This document shows positions 55,851 through 64,000 of a DNA stretch of 64,000 nucleotides, one piece after another (the first letter of the stretch is position 1; every line of letters begins with the position of its first letter). The notes beneath the pieces were generated by a model. It was not told the DNA's origin, searched no databases, and saw only the letters and a list, made by a program, of their open reading frames with translations. Position numbers and translations under genes: made by a program. Source of the DNA: Ketobacter sp. MCCC 1A13808 (GTDB lineage Bacteria; Pseudomonadota; Gammaproteobacteria; Pseudomonadales; Ketobacteraceae); the NCBI RefSeq assembly GCF_009746715.1, contig NZ_VRKW01000003.1:124001-188000 (forward strand). Reading direction: 5' to 3'.

Positions 55851-57221
55851 ATGAATTCCAGCGATTCAGCACCGTCTGATATGATTTACCCTCTAGATTC
55901 GAAGCCTCCCTTTATGGAGGCTACGTTTGCTGCGATCCAGCATGTACTGGCCAGTTTCGTGGGCATTATCACCCCCACACTGATCATTGGCGGAGTGCTC
56001 GGTTTGGGGGAGCATATTCCCTATTTAATTAGTATGTCACTGATGGTGTCCGGAGTGGGCACCTTCATCCAGGCGAGAAGACCCGCTGGTATCGGGGCAG
56101 GCATGATTTGTGTTCAGGGCACCAGCTTTGCTTTTCTGGGCACTATTCTGGCTGCGGGCTTCATCGCCAAAGGTCAGGGCGGTGGGCCGGATGAAATGCT
56201 GTCTTTAATTTTTGGCGTGTGCTTTTTAGGTGCATTTATTGAAATGTTTCTGAGCCAGCTTATGCATAAACTGAGTAAGGTGATTACGCCGTTGGTGACC
56301 GGAATTGTAATCACCATCATTGGAATCAGCTTAATCAAAGTGGGGATGACGGATCTGGCTGGCGGTTTTAACGCGACAGACTTCGGTTCGTGGCAGAATT
56401 TGTCTTTGGGTTTGTTTGTGCTGGTATTGATAATTGCATTGAATCAGTCCCGCAATCAGTGGATACGATTGACTTCGATCGTCAGTGGTTTGGTCGCCGG
56501 ATTTATTATTTCAGGTTTTTTGGGCAAGCTGGATTTTTCCCATCTGAGTTCGCTGCCGTTGATTAGCGTACCGGTTCCGTTTAAATACGGATTTAGTTTT
56601 GATTGGGCAGCGTTTGTACCCATTGCTTTAATTTATGTCATTACCACCATCGAAAGTACGGGTGATATTACCGCGAACTGCCTTATTTCAAAGCAGCCTA
56701 TTGAAGGTGATTCTTATCTGAAGCGGGTCAAAGGGGGCGTGTTGGCGGATGGTTTGAATTCGGCGATTGCTGCGATTTTCAATACCTTTCCCAATACAAC
56801 GTTTAGCCAGAATAACGGTGTTATTCAATTGACCGGCATTGCCAGTCGGCATGTCGGCTTGTTTATTGCGGTGGTGTTGATGGTGTTGGGGTTGTTTCCG
56901 GTGATTGGCGGAATTTTACAGCAAATACCGAAACCCGTGCTGGGTGGTGCAACGCTGGTGATGTTCGGTACAGTGGCGGCGGCCGGTGTTAAAATTCTGG
57001 CCAATGAAGATTTGGATCGCCGCAAAATGCTGATCATGGCGGTGTCATTCGGTGTTGGCCTGGGCGTATCCATGGTGCCTAACGTGTTGGATGTGACACC
57101 GAAAGTGATTCAGAATATTTTCGGCTCGCCGGTAACGACGGGTGGGTTAATGGCGATTGTGCTGAATTTGCTGATGCCGGAAGAGCACCGGGCGACAGAG
57201 CCGGTGCTGTCTAAGGCCTGA
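55851..57221 (+). CDS. NCS2-family purine (xanthine/uracil-type) permease
   Basis: A 456-residue inner-membrane protein with about 12-14 helices. The family stretches QHVLASFVGIITPTLIIGG (near residue 30), VQGTSFAFLGT, TTIESTGDITANC and FSQNNGVIQLTGIASR are present; the last two carry the Glu and Gln/Asn that bind the base in XanQ/UraA. It imports purine bases with protons, probably xanthine or a related purine judging by the neighbouring adenine deaminase. It forms an operon with the Tsx-like porin. Confidence 0.9.
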   Translation: MNSSDSAPSDMIYPLDSKPPFMEATFAAIQHVLASFVGIITPTLIIGGVLGLGEHIPYLISMSLMVSGVGTFIQARRPAGIGAGMICVQGTSFAFLGTILAAGFIAKGQGGGPDEMLSLIFGVCFLGAFIEMFLSQLMHKLSKVITPLVTGIVITIIGISLIKVGMTDLAGGFNATDFGSWQNLSLGLFVLVLIIALNQSRNQWIRLTSIVSGLVAGFIISGFLGKLDFSHLSSLPLISVPVPFKYGFSFDWAAFVPIALIYVITTIESTGDITANCLISKQPIEGDSYLKRVKGGVLADGLNSAIAAIFNTFPNTTFSQNNGVIQLTGIASRHVGLFIAVVLMVLGLFPVIGGILQQIPKPVLGGATLVMFGTVAAAGVKILANEDLDRRKMLIMAVSFGVGLGVSMVPNVLDVTPKVIQNIFGSPVTTGGLMAIVLNLLMPEEHRATEPVLSKA

Positions 57222-57246
57222 TGGAAAAACGATGCAAAAAGCGAGT

Positions 57247-58983
57247 TTAAAAGCCGTCAAGCAAACAAAACTGATCCACATCCACCAAGCCCTGATCGGT
57301 TATTTTCAGGTGGGGGATCACCGGTAGTGCCAGAAACGCCAATTGCAGAAACGGCTCCGGAAGCGGACAACCCATACGGCGAACCGCTGCGCGCAAGTTG
57401 AGCAGGTGCTGGTGAACTTGTTCATAAGGAGCAAGGCTCATCAGGCCTGCTAACGGCAATGGCAGTTCAGCAATCAACCGGCCTTGGTGGAATATAGCAA
57501 AGCCACCGCCGATACGGATCAGGTGGTTGACGGCGGCGGTCATATCGTCGTCGGCGCTGCCCAGCACGCACAGGTTGTGACTGTCATGTCCTACCGAAGA
57601 AGCCAGCGCCCCGTGCTGCAGGCCAAAGCCTTTGACAAAACCGCGACCGATGGAGCCGTTGTAGCCATGGCGCTCCAACACGCAAATTTTCAGGATGTCG
57701 TTGTGGGTGTCCGCGACATGTTGGCCGTTGTGATTCGGCAAGGTTACGTTAAGGCGATCGGTGATGATACTGCCGGGACTGACCCCGATTACCGGAAACG
57801 GGGCGTCTATGGCGGGGATTTTCAGGTCTTGGCTATGGATGGGCTGACGCTTGACACTGTTCAAGCCCACCGCGGCGATGGGTTGACGTTGGCGGAACAA
57901 GTCCGTGGTTACTACGCGACCGGCGCTGATAACAGCGTGCACCCGGCACTGTTTGTAGTCTGATAGCAACACCAGATCTGCGCGTTTACCCGGCGCGACC
58001 AGCCCCCGATCCCTTAACCCGAACGCACGGGCGGCAGACCAGGTCGCTGCTCGATAGGCGTCTGCCGGAGCAATTCCCAGCTCAATGGCGGTGCGAATAA
58101 GGTGATCGAGATGGCCTTCTTCGGCGATGTCCAGCGGGTTTCGGTCGTCAGTGCAAAAGCCCATGGCATTCGACGTATTGGTGTTCAGTAACGGCGCCAG
58201 TGCATGGAGATCCTTGGACACAGTGCCTTCGCGAATCAGCACATGCATGCCTTTGCGTAATTTTTCCAGCGCTTCGTCTTGTGAGGTGGTTTCATGGCAA
58301 GTGCAGATCCCGCAGGCGAGATAGGCATTCAGTTCACGACCCCTTACCAGTGGCGCATGTCCGTCAATGTGCTGGTCTTTGAATGCCGCGAGTTTATCCA
58401 TCACCAACGGGTCTTTGGCCAATAATCCGGGGTAGTTCATAAATTCGGCCAGCCCGATAACGCTGGGATGATCGCGCAGCGCCACCAGGTCGTCTGCATC
58501 GAGGCGTGCGCCGGCGGTTTCCAGGTGGGTTGCGGGCACACAGGACGATAATTGAACCCGCAGGTCCATGCAGGTCTGTTCTGCGCAGTCCATAAAATAC
58601 CGGATGCCTTCGCGGCCCAGAACATTCGCGATTTCATGAGGATCGCAAATGGCCGTAGTGGTACCCCGGGGTAACACGCAGCGATCAAATTCAAGGGGGG
58701 TGACCAAGCTGGATTCACAATGGACGTGGGTATCAATAAAGCCAGGCACGACCACCAAGCCGGAGCCGTCGATCTCTTCGTTACCGCTATAGGATTCGCA
58801 TGTGCCCACGATACGGTCACCGCAGATTGCGATGTCGCCAGGTATTCGTTCGCCGCTGATGACATCCAGAAATTCAGTATTGCGAATCACCAGGTCTGCT
58901 GCGATACGGCCTAGCGCCTGATCAACGCAGCGGCCCAGAAAGTCGCGGTTCTGTTTACGTGGATCATTGTCAGATGCAGTCAT
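57247..58983 (-). CDS. ade: Adenine deaminase
   Basis: The start at 58983 is chosen for the AAGGAAAGAG ribosome site just upstream; an extension to 59046 would run into the regulator's control region. The 578-residue amidohydrolase has GFIDTHVHCESSLVTP with the HxH metal motif, GHAPLVRGRELNAYLACGI and FCTDDRNP. It converts adenine to hypoxanthine with release of ammonia. It is convergent with the NCS2 gene (25-bp gap) and divergent from the TetR gene. Confidence 0.93.
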   Translation of the reverse strand: MTASDNDPRKQNRDFLGRCVDQALGRIAADLVIRNTEFLDVISGERIPGDIAICGDRIVGTCESYSGNEEIDGSGLVVVPGFIDTHVHCESSLVTPLEFDRCVLPRGTTTAICDPHEIANVLGREGIRYFMDCAEQTCMDLRVQLSSCVPATHLETAGARLDADDLVALRDHPSVIGLAEFMNYPGLLAKDPLVMDKLAAFKDQHIDGHAPLVRGRELNAYLACGICTCHETTSQDEALEKLRKGMHVLIREGTVSKDLHALAPLLNTNTSNAMGFCTDDRNPLDIAEEGHLDHLIRTAIELGIAPADAYRAATWSAARAFGLRDRGLVAPGKRADLVLLSDYKQCRVHAVISAGRVVTTDLFRQRQPIAAVGLNSVKRQPIHSQDLKIPAIDAPFPVIGVSPGSIITDRLNVTLPNHNGQHVADTHNDILKICVLERHGYNGSIGRGFVKGFGLQHGALASSVGHDSHNLCVLGSADDDMTAAVNHLIRIGGGFAIFHQGRLIAELPLPLAGLMSLAPYEQVHQHLLNLRAAVRRMGCPLPEPFLQLAFLALPVIPHLKITDQGLVDVDQFCLLDGF

Positions 58984-59094
58984 AATCTCTTTCCTTGCGC
59001 GATGGTGCGGACAGTGCTTACTTGAGTATAATGCGACCACAGCCATCCGGAGGCAATTAGAAATAGAAATGGAATCAGATACAAGGCATTACCT

Positions 59095-59745
59095 ATGAAG
59101 TGGGATATTGCATCACACCGTGACGACAAGCCTGCTGGTCGTATCCGACAAAAGAATGAAGATATCATTATCGCTGCGGCAGAAGCTGAATTCGCGCACA
59201 ACGGCTTTAAAGGCGCGACTATGAACAATATTGCACAACGGGCTGATTTGCCCAAGTCCAACATTCATTACTACTTTAAGAATAAACTCCAGCTCTATAT
59301 TGAAGTGCTCACCAACATTATTGATTTGTGGGACAACGCACTGAATGATTTGGATGGAGATGCTGAGCCGGGTGACGCACTGCGTGCTTATATTACAGAG
59401 AAAATGCGCTTCTCATACGAGTATCCCTTGGCCTCTAAAGTGTTTGCTAAAGAAATACTTTCGGGCGCTCCGCGCTTGGCGGAATACTTTAACGATGATT
59501 ATCAGGACTGGTTTAATAGTAAAACTCATGTGTTTCGACGCTGGGCGGAGCAGGGCAAGATAGATCCGGTAGAACCGGCTCATATTGTATTTTTGCTCTG
59601 GAGTTCAACCCAGCATTATTCCGATTTCGAGGTGCAAATCTCTGCCGCATTAGGCAAAAAAAAGCTCAACAAAAAAGATTTTGAAGAGGCAACCGATGTG
59701 CTTTGTAAAATTGTGATTCGGGGGTTGGGGGTGAAAGAAGACTGA
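59095..59745 (+). CDS. TetR/RutR-like transcriptional regulator
   Basis: The 216-residue protein has an N-terminal TetR helix-turn-helix (IRQKNEDIIIAAAEAEFAHNG, NIAQRADLPKSNIHYYFKNK) and a C-terminal ligand domain. The phrases LYIEVLTNIIDLW and FAKEILSGAP are like RutR/YcdC, which senses uracil and controls pyrimidine and purine genes. It is divergent from ade by 111 bp and the likely binder of the RutR-like site upstream of the porin gene. The effector may be a purine rather than uracil. Confidence 0.88.
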   Translation: MKWDIASHRDDKPAGRIRQKNEDIIIAAAEAEFAHNGFKGATMNNIAQRADLPKSNIHYYFKNKLQLYIEVLTNIIDLWDNALNDLDGDAEPGDALRAYITEKMRFSYEYPLASKVFAKEILSGAPRLAEYFNDDYQDWFNSKTHVFRRWAEQGKIDPVEPAHIVFLLWSSTQHYSDFEVQISAALGKKKLNKKDFEEATDVLCKIVIRGLGVKED

Positions 59746-59956
59746 GTTGATGGCGTGGCCCAGTTCGCGGATGACCGGCTTTTTCAAAACGAACCAGTAT
59801 TGTAAAACTTACATTGATTTGCAGTGTAAACCGGCAGTGCCATGCTTTATGGCGTTGTTTCGCGGCTGTTTCCGGCTGGCATGATACCTGCTTCTGTTGA
59901 CGGACAGGAGGTCAGGGTTGACCTGAAAATCAATAGACTGAGCTGGGGTTACCGCA

Positions 59957-62125
59957 GTGAATCCATCCGCATTGTTTGACGTGAATAACAATTGTTGGCG
60001 CAGGGCATTTGCAAGTTACGCTGCACCATTGATCGATTGTGCTAACTATTACCGTGCGTTGCATGACTCCATTTGCCGGGCGAAGCACAGTATATTTATT
60101 GTCGGCTGGGATATTGATAGTCGTATCCGCTTGTTGCGCGGTGAACAAGAAAACGGGAGTGAAGCGCCCTCTTGTATCTCGGAATTGATAGCCTGGAAGG
60201 CACGCCAAAATCCTGATATTCAGATTTACCTTTTGCGTTGGGATTCCTCGTTGGCGTTTTTTAGCATGCGTGAGCTGTGGGCCAAAGAAGTTTGGGATGA
60301 CCTGACACCGGATAATGTGCACACCTGCCTGGACGATACAATCCCAATGGGGGGCTGTCAGCATCAGAAGGTGGTTTTAATTGATGACGAGGTTGCGTTC
60401 AGCGGTGGCATGGATGTGACGACGGCACGTTGGGATACGCGGGATCATAAAGTCGAGGAACCGGAGCGTAAAGATGAAGAAGGTGTTTACGGTCCGCTGC
60501 ATGATGTGCAGGTCGTGGTAAGCGGAGAGATCGTTCAGCATTTTGCGGAATTGTGCCGTTGGCGCTGGAATCGTGCGGCTGATTTCGACGCTATTCCGCC
60601 GCGAAAAATCACTTCTGAAGCGGGTGTGCCGGCATCGTGGCCATCGCAGTATAAGCCTGTATTTGAGGCAATACCCTGTGCCATCGCGAGAACGATTCCG
60701 TATATGGACGATGCAGAACCGGCGCAGGAAGTGCGCAATATGCTGTTGAATTTAATTGCGTCAGCATCGGATTTTATCTATATCGAAAATCAATTCGCCA
60801 GTCGCAAGGAAATTGCCGACGCATTAAATCGACGAATGAAAGCCTGCCCCAGTTTAAAGGTGTTGTTGGTCAGTTCCTATAAACCGAAAGGGACGATGGA
60901 ATGCGAAACGTACTGGGCTGGACGAATTGACTTCAAACGTATTTTGCAGCAAGGAGTGGACCCCGGCCGGGTCGAAATTGCCAGCTCGTTAGCGGTAGCC
61001 GAAACCGGCACCGTCGGCCACAAACGGATTCATTCCAAAGTGATGACCATTGATGATCGTTACCTGGTCATCGGTTCCTCTAATCTGAGCAATCGTTCCA
61101 TGACGTTCGATACCGAATGCGATTTGATTTTTGCAGGCGACAGCGACAGTAACCGCGAGCGAATAACCCGGGTGCGCAACGATTTGATCGCAGAGCATAC
61201 CGGGCGTAGCGTGTCTCAGGTGGCGGAGGCGTTGCGAAAGGAAAACCCGTTAGCGCGATTGATGACGCCGATTTCGGAATCCCGTTATCATCTGAAAACG
61301 GTCGAAGACGATGCCTTTACCGATCAATCCTGGCAGCAGATTCTGGAACCGTTTTCCGATCCGGAAGAACCGTTGTGTCCGCCGTTGCCAACGGTAAACG
61401 GCAAAAAAATAAGCGTACCCAATCCACGCAGAAAGACTCTGATAATGAGTCTGGTGGCCGGCACGGTAATTTTACTGTTGTCGTTGGGCGCGTTGGCGAA
61501 TCATTTTATACCTTGGTTAACTGCTGATAATCTTAAGGCCTTTCTGGAAAGTACCCAGGGAACCACCTGGGCGGTCCCGGCGGTGGTCGCGCTTTATATC
61601 GTCGGCGGCGTATTCTTTTTTCCGGTTACGCTATTGTCATTGGCAGTGGCCGCCGTGTTTGGGCCAGTGTGGGGGCCGGTCTATGGCATGCTGGGCGCGC
61701 TGGCGAGTGCCACTTTGTTGTTTTTTGTCGGTCAGAAATTGGGTGATCAGGGGTTGCGTAAGTTGGGTGGCCACAAAGTGCAATTGCTGGATGAAAAGTT
61801 CAGCAACAGCGGTGTGATCGGCGTTGCCGCATTGCGGCTAATTCCGGTAGCTCCCTACAGTCTGGTCAATCTGATCGGCGGCATTTCCTCGATCCGGCTG
61901 TCGGTGTTCTTATGCGGGACCTTTATTGGGATGGCTCCTCCTATGATCGCCAAAGGGTTGGTGGGCGATTCGTTGGCAAAAATATTTCTGCACCCTTCCT
62001 TGGAAACGATCCTGTATCTGATCGCCGGTATCGTGTTTTGGGTTGCCATCGCGGTGGCTTCGCAATACCTGGTGAAATTCATACAGCAACGAAAGGAGCA
62101 GAATGCTCAGACTTGTAACCTATAA
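59957..62125 (+). CDS. Phospholipase D-VTT fusion protein
   Basis: The 722-residue protein has two HKD motifs: His136-x-Lys138-x4-Asp143 (HQKVVLIDD) and His359-x-Lys361-x4-Asp366 (HSKVMTIDD). Together they form one phospholipase D active site in the cytosolic half. From about residue 490 a membrane half follows with a first TM helix and a DedA/VTT (SNARE-associated) domain (about 530-690). A GTG start at 59957 has GGGGT before it. It probably remodels phospholipids, with the VTT part acting as a lipid-scramblase-like membrane domain. It overlaps the EEP gene by 23 nt. Confidence 0.9.
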   Translation: MNPSALFDVNNNCWRRAFASYAAPLIDCANYYRALHDSICRAKHSIFIVGWDIDSRIRLLRGEQENGSEAPSCISELIAWKARQNPDIQIYLLRWDSSLAFFSMRELWAKEVWDDLTPDNVHTCLDDTIPMGGCQHQKVVLIDDEVAFSGGMDVTTARWDTRDHKVEEPERKDEEGVYGPLHDVQVVVSGEIVQHFAELCRWRWNRAADFDAIPPRKITSEAGVPASWPSQYKPVFEAIPCAIARTIPYMDDAEPAQEVRNMLLNLIASASDFIYIENQFASRKEIADALNRRMKACPSLKVLLVSSYKPKGTMECETYWAGRIDFKRILQQGVDPGRVEIASSLAVAETGTVGHKRIHSKVMTIDDRYLVIGSSNLSNRSMTFDTECDLIFAGDSDSNRERITRVRNDLIAEHTGRSVSQVAEALRKENPLARLMTPISESRYHLKTVEDDAFTDQSWQQILEPFSDPEEPLCPPLPTVNGKKISVPNPRRKTLIMSLVAGTVILLLSLGALANHFIPWLTADNLKAFLESTQGTTWAVPAVVALYIVGGVFFFPVTLLSLAVAAVFGPVWGPVYGMLGALASATLLFFVGQKLGDQGLRKLGGHKVQLLDEKFSNSGVIGVAALRLIPVAPYSLVNLIGGISSIRLSVFLCGTFIGMAPPMIAKGLVGDSLAKIFLHPSLETILYLIAGIVFWVAIAVASQYLVKFIQQRKEQNAQTCNL

Positions 62126-62807
62126 CATACATAGCGGAATCGGCGTGGATGGTATTCAGAGCTACCGCCGTATCGGAGAGTTCCTGAAGCAGCAGCAAGT
62201 GGATATCGCGCTCATTCAGGAAATGGACACCCGGCCTTCCCAACGGGACACGGACAAAGATATTGAGGATTTGTGTGCCGGTCACTTTTCGACCCTGGTT
62301 CCTTCGCCGGCAATCGAGCTGGAGCAGGGGTGGTATGGCAATGTGATTCTTGCGCGCTTTCCGGTCTTGTTCAGCCATACCTTGGATGTTAGTCAGGCTG
62401 GGTTTCAGCCACGCAATGTGCAGGAGGCGGTGTTGCAAACAGAGCGAGGGGCGCTGCACGTAGTGAATACGCATAAGGGGCTGAACCGGCTGGAGCGACG
62501 CAGGCAGTTAGCATTGCTGGATCAGCATTTGCGCCAGACCGAGATAAGCGGACAACTGCCCTTGTTGGTGGGGGGGGATTTTAATGAGTGGCAATTCTTC
62601 AGCTCTGCGTTCCGGCATATTAATCAGGTATTGCATCCGCATCCGGTGGCGGCCAGCTTTCCGACCCGGTGGCCTCTGTTTCGCTTGGACAGAATATGGT
62701 CCCGCCCGGCCAATATTGTACGAAATGCGACGGTGTTAAAAACACCCGAGACCCGAATCTACTCCGATCATTACCCGGTTTTGGCAGAAATCGAGTTGTT
62801 ACGCTAA
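62103..62807 (+). CDS. EEP-family protein (endonuclease/exonuclease/phosphatase)
   Basis: The 234-residue protein has LVTYNIHSGIG, ALIQEMDTRP, VNTHKGLNRLERRRQL, VGGDFNEW, LDRIWS and IYSDHYPVLAEI, all EEP catalytic motifs. AAGGAG precedes its ATG at 62103. The gene overlaps the phospholipase D-VTT gene by 23 nt in another frame, so both are translated from one mRNA. In such pairs the EEP enzyme may act on lipid-derived phosphates; this is inference. Confidence 0.88.
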   Translation: MLRLVTYNIHSGIGVDGIQSYRRIGEFLKQQQVDIALIQEMDTRPSQRDTDKDIEDLCAGHFSTLVPSPAIELEQGWYGNVILARFPVLFSHTLDVSQAGFQPRNVQEAVLQTERGALHVVNTHKGLNRLERRRQLALLDQHLRQTEISGQLPLLVGGDFNEWQFFSSAFRHINQVLHPHPVAASFPTRWPLFRLDRIWSRPANIVRNATVLKTPETRIYSDHYPVLAEIELLR

Positions 62808-63009
62808 GGCTGGCCCGGGGCTAAATGGGGTCGATTTTCGCACCTTAGGGTGGGCGTTATCAGGGCTCTGGGGGGACGGGAGCCGGCTTTAGCCCCTCAT
62901 ACCGGTTGCTAATGCATTGTTCCTGATAGATAAATCAGGATTGGCTTTCGGTTTCGGATAATCCGTGTAGGCGGTCGAATGTGTTACCAAAATTCCGATT
63001 TTAACTTTT

Positions 63010-63060
63010 TAGTGTTACTTATTTGCACATTCCGGATCTGTGTTTATAATAGTAACACTA
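63010..63060 (+). promoter_or_regulatory. Sigma-70 promoter framed by a perfect 10-bp inverted repeat
   Basis: TTGCAC (63023-63028) and TATAAT (63045-63050) with a 16-bp spacer form a strong promoter. The arms TAGTGTTACT (63010-63019) and AGTAACACTA (63051-63060) are exact reverse complements and sit just outside the two boxes. A regulator binding both arms could block or bend the promoter. Confidence 0.65.
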
Positions 63061-63080
63061 ACGAATTTGGAGTACGTTTC

Positions 63081-63314
63081 ATGAGCCGTTTTCTTGCTAT
63101 TGCCCTTTTGCTGGGTGTGACATCCGCACACGCCGAGCTGCCTGTTGATCTTGCCGCCAACCTGCAGGAGCGGGTAAACGCCTCGCTGGAAGCGAAAGTG
63201 GAACAGGTTATTGAGGAAAAAGCAGCGCAGATGGCTGTCAAACTGTCTGAACACGCAGCCCTGAAGGAGCCCGAATTGGTGCTGGTTAAAATGCCTTCCC
63301 TAGCATCACGGTAA
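63081..63314 (+). CDS. Small exported helical protein of unknown function
   Basis: The ATG at 63081 has GGAG (63070-63073) before it and starts a proper Sec signal (MSRFLAIALLLGVTSAHA). The mature part of about 59 residues is a charged amphipathic helix (LQERVNASLEAKVEQVIEEK), probably a coiled coil. It is periplasmic or secreted, with its own promoter framed by an inverted repeat. No family is recognised. Confidence 0.6.
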   Translation: MSRFLAIALLLGVTSAHAELPVDLAANLQERVNASLEAKVEQVIEEKAAQMAVKLSEHAALKEPELVLVKMPSLASR

Positions 63315-63583
63315 CAACATAGCCCTTTTCAGCTAAGCAAGTTCCTCTTCCTCCCGTCTATCCCCCGATACCCGGGCTTCAACCCGGCCAGAAAAGTAGT
63401 TGATCTGGCGATAATGGATGCCCCAAAAAGGGTGTTCATTCTTTTCCCCCGTTACAATACCTGAATCCGAAATGGATGTTTATTGTACACAAGGCCATGC
63501 TAAGACCATGGAGCTTGAGACATCCCTAATGTCGTGCCTCGAAAAGAATGACGGCCTGTTAGATCAATCAAAGGACTACGATC

Positions 63584-64000
63584 ATGTCATCCAAACGCCA
63601 TCACGGTGGAATTCAACCCGGTATCAGCTGGGGACCTTTTACCCTGCGGGTTCCCTTTGTCCACACCCGTTTTTCAGCGGCGGATTACTTGCAAGGCATC
63701 GCAGTCGCTGGTGCTACCGGTTTGGCGCTGGTGCCTATTTTTACTTCGCTAATGGGGTTGTCGTTTGAAGAAGCGGTCACCATGGCCATGTTTCATAGCC
63801 TATTTATTTCGATGTCCTGGTTTGTATTCGGTGATCCCTATGCACCGGGTTGGCTGACTCCTGCAGTGCCTTTCGTTATCGGCTTTTTGACCCTTCCCGG
63901 TTTCAGGCTGGAGGGCGGGGGCTTTGATCATACCGCTCAGTTCCAGGCGATGACCGCCATGTCCATCGATTTCGCTTTGATACTCATCGTCCTGGGGGCC
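63584..64000 (+). CDS. Multi-pass membrane protein, 3'-truncated by the window edge
   Basis: The frame starts at ATG 63584 (AAGGA at 63571-63575) and stays open to the window end: 139 residues so far, beginning MSSKRHHGGIQPGISWGPFT. At least four hydrophobic segments are visible (around residues 40-60, 68-85, 93-107 and 128-139). The opening GISWGPFTLRVPFVHTRFSAADYLQG reminds me of large NCS2/sulfate-permease-like transporters of unknown substrate, but this is weak. Its full length is unknown. Confidence 0.6.
   Translation, partial: MSSKRHHGGIQPGISWGPFTLRVPFVHTRFSAADYLQGIAVAGATGLALVPIFTSLMGLSFEEAVTMAMFHSLFISMSWFVFGDPYAPGWLTPAVPFVIGFLTLPGFRLEGGGFDHTAQFQAMTAMSIDFALILIVLGA

Noticed and set aside
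63418-63768. 116-codon frame overlapping the last gene
   Set aside because: The frame from ATG 63584 has a ribosome site and clear membrane segments, so this one is a shadow.

Overview
The window looks like chromosomal DNA of a Gram-negative, aerobic gammaproteobacterium, probably a marine or soil member of the Pseudomonadales/Cellvibrionales/Oceanospirillales range. The core genes point this way: oxyR overlapping recG, a dgcH-like/EEP/dsbA/cytochrome c4/cytochrome c5/engB/polA block, and gmk-rpoZ-spoT-ridA. As I remember it, these blocks are arranged much as in Pseudomonas. I saw no rRNA, tRNA, CRISPR array, insertion sequence or prophage. The first gene (membrane hydrolase-like) and the last gene (membrane protein) are cut by the window edges.

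Layout. 1-10400: a YdjM-like membrane protein, a GNAT acetyltransferase, a KatG with an export signal (candidate OxyR box upstream), a secreted alpha/beta hydrolase, a glycine-zipper stress protein, a SHOCT protein, a small anchored protein, a DUF4212 + sodium:solute symporter pair and a nitroreductase. 10485-16111: a type VI secretion VgrG locus with interchangeable toxin tips. VgrG carries a predicted nuclease tip followed by an immunity gene. An orphan tip cassette follows, sharing a 480-bp, 98% identical linker with vgrG but ending in a different toxin, with its own immunity gene. After it comes a decayed CdiA-CT-like toxin with small ORFs behind it. 16119-19563: an anchored prepilin-like protein and a large secreted ELW-repeat/SdrD-B protein. 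19673-22924: a secreted SxxK serine hydrolase divergent from an OmpR-type two-component system. 22949-26880: an SDR protein divergent from oxyR-recG. 27015-33998: a lone receiver protein convergent with a five-gene operon for an unknown acyl product (acyltransferase-like, MMPL/RND exporter, active KAS III, triad-less KAS III partner, OleD-like reductase).

34137-46081: housekeeping genes: a diguanylate cyclase, an EEP phosphatase, dsbA, two cytochromes c, engB, a candidate Spot 42/ErsA-type small RNA, polA, ridA, spoT, rpoZ and gmk. 46258-52323: a GFA-family protein, then three exported proteins on the minus strand. These are a Tat-exported DUF1552 protein, a 1063-aa CBM2-YceI-FN3-cytochrome c-DUF1592 family protein, and a CBM2-YceI protein. 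They resemble the cellulose-binding redox proteins (Cbp2D/Cbp2E type) of cellulolytic gammaproteobacteria. 52647-54737: a membrane diguanylate cyclase with a periplasmic sensor. 55107-59745: a purine uptake and salvage group: Tsx-like porin, NCS2 permease, adenine deaminase and a RutR-like regulator, with a RutR-like operator before the porin gene. 59957-64000: a phospholipase D-VTT fusion overlapping an EEP-family gene, a small exported protein whose promoter is framed by a perfect inverted repeat, and the start of a membrane protein.

The two most unusual systems are the VgrG tip-cassette array, where duplicated linker DNA could let one toxin/immunity end replace another by recombination, and the acyl-condensation/export operon, which pairs an active KAS III with a paralogue that lacks all three catalytic residues and has an acyltransferase-like protein without the HHxxxDG histidines. 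All function calls come from reading motifs and from memory of families; no database search was run.
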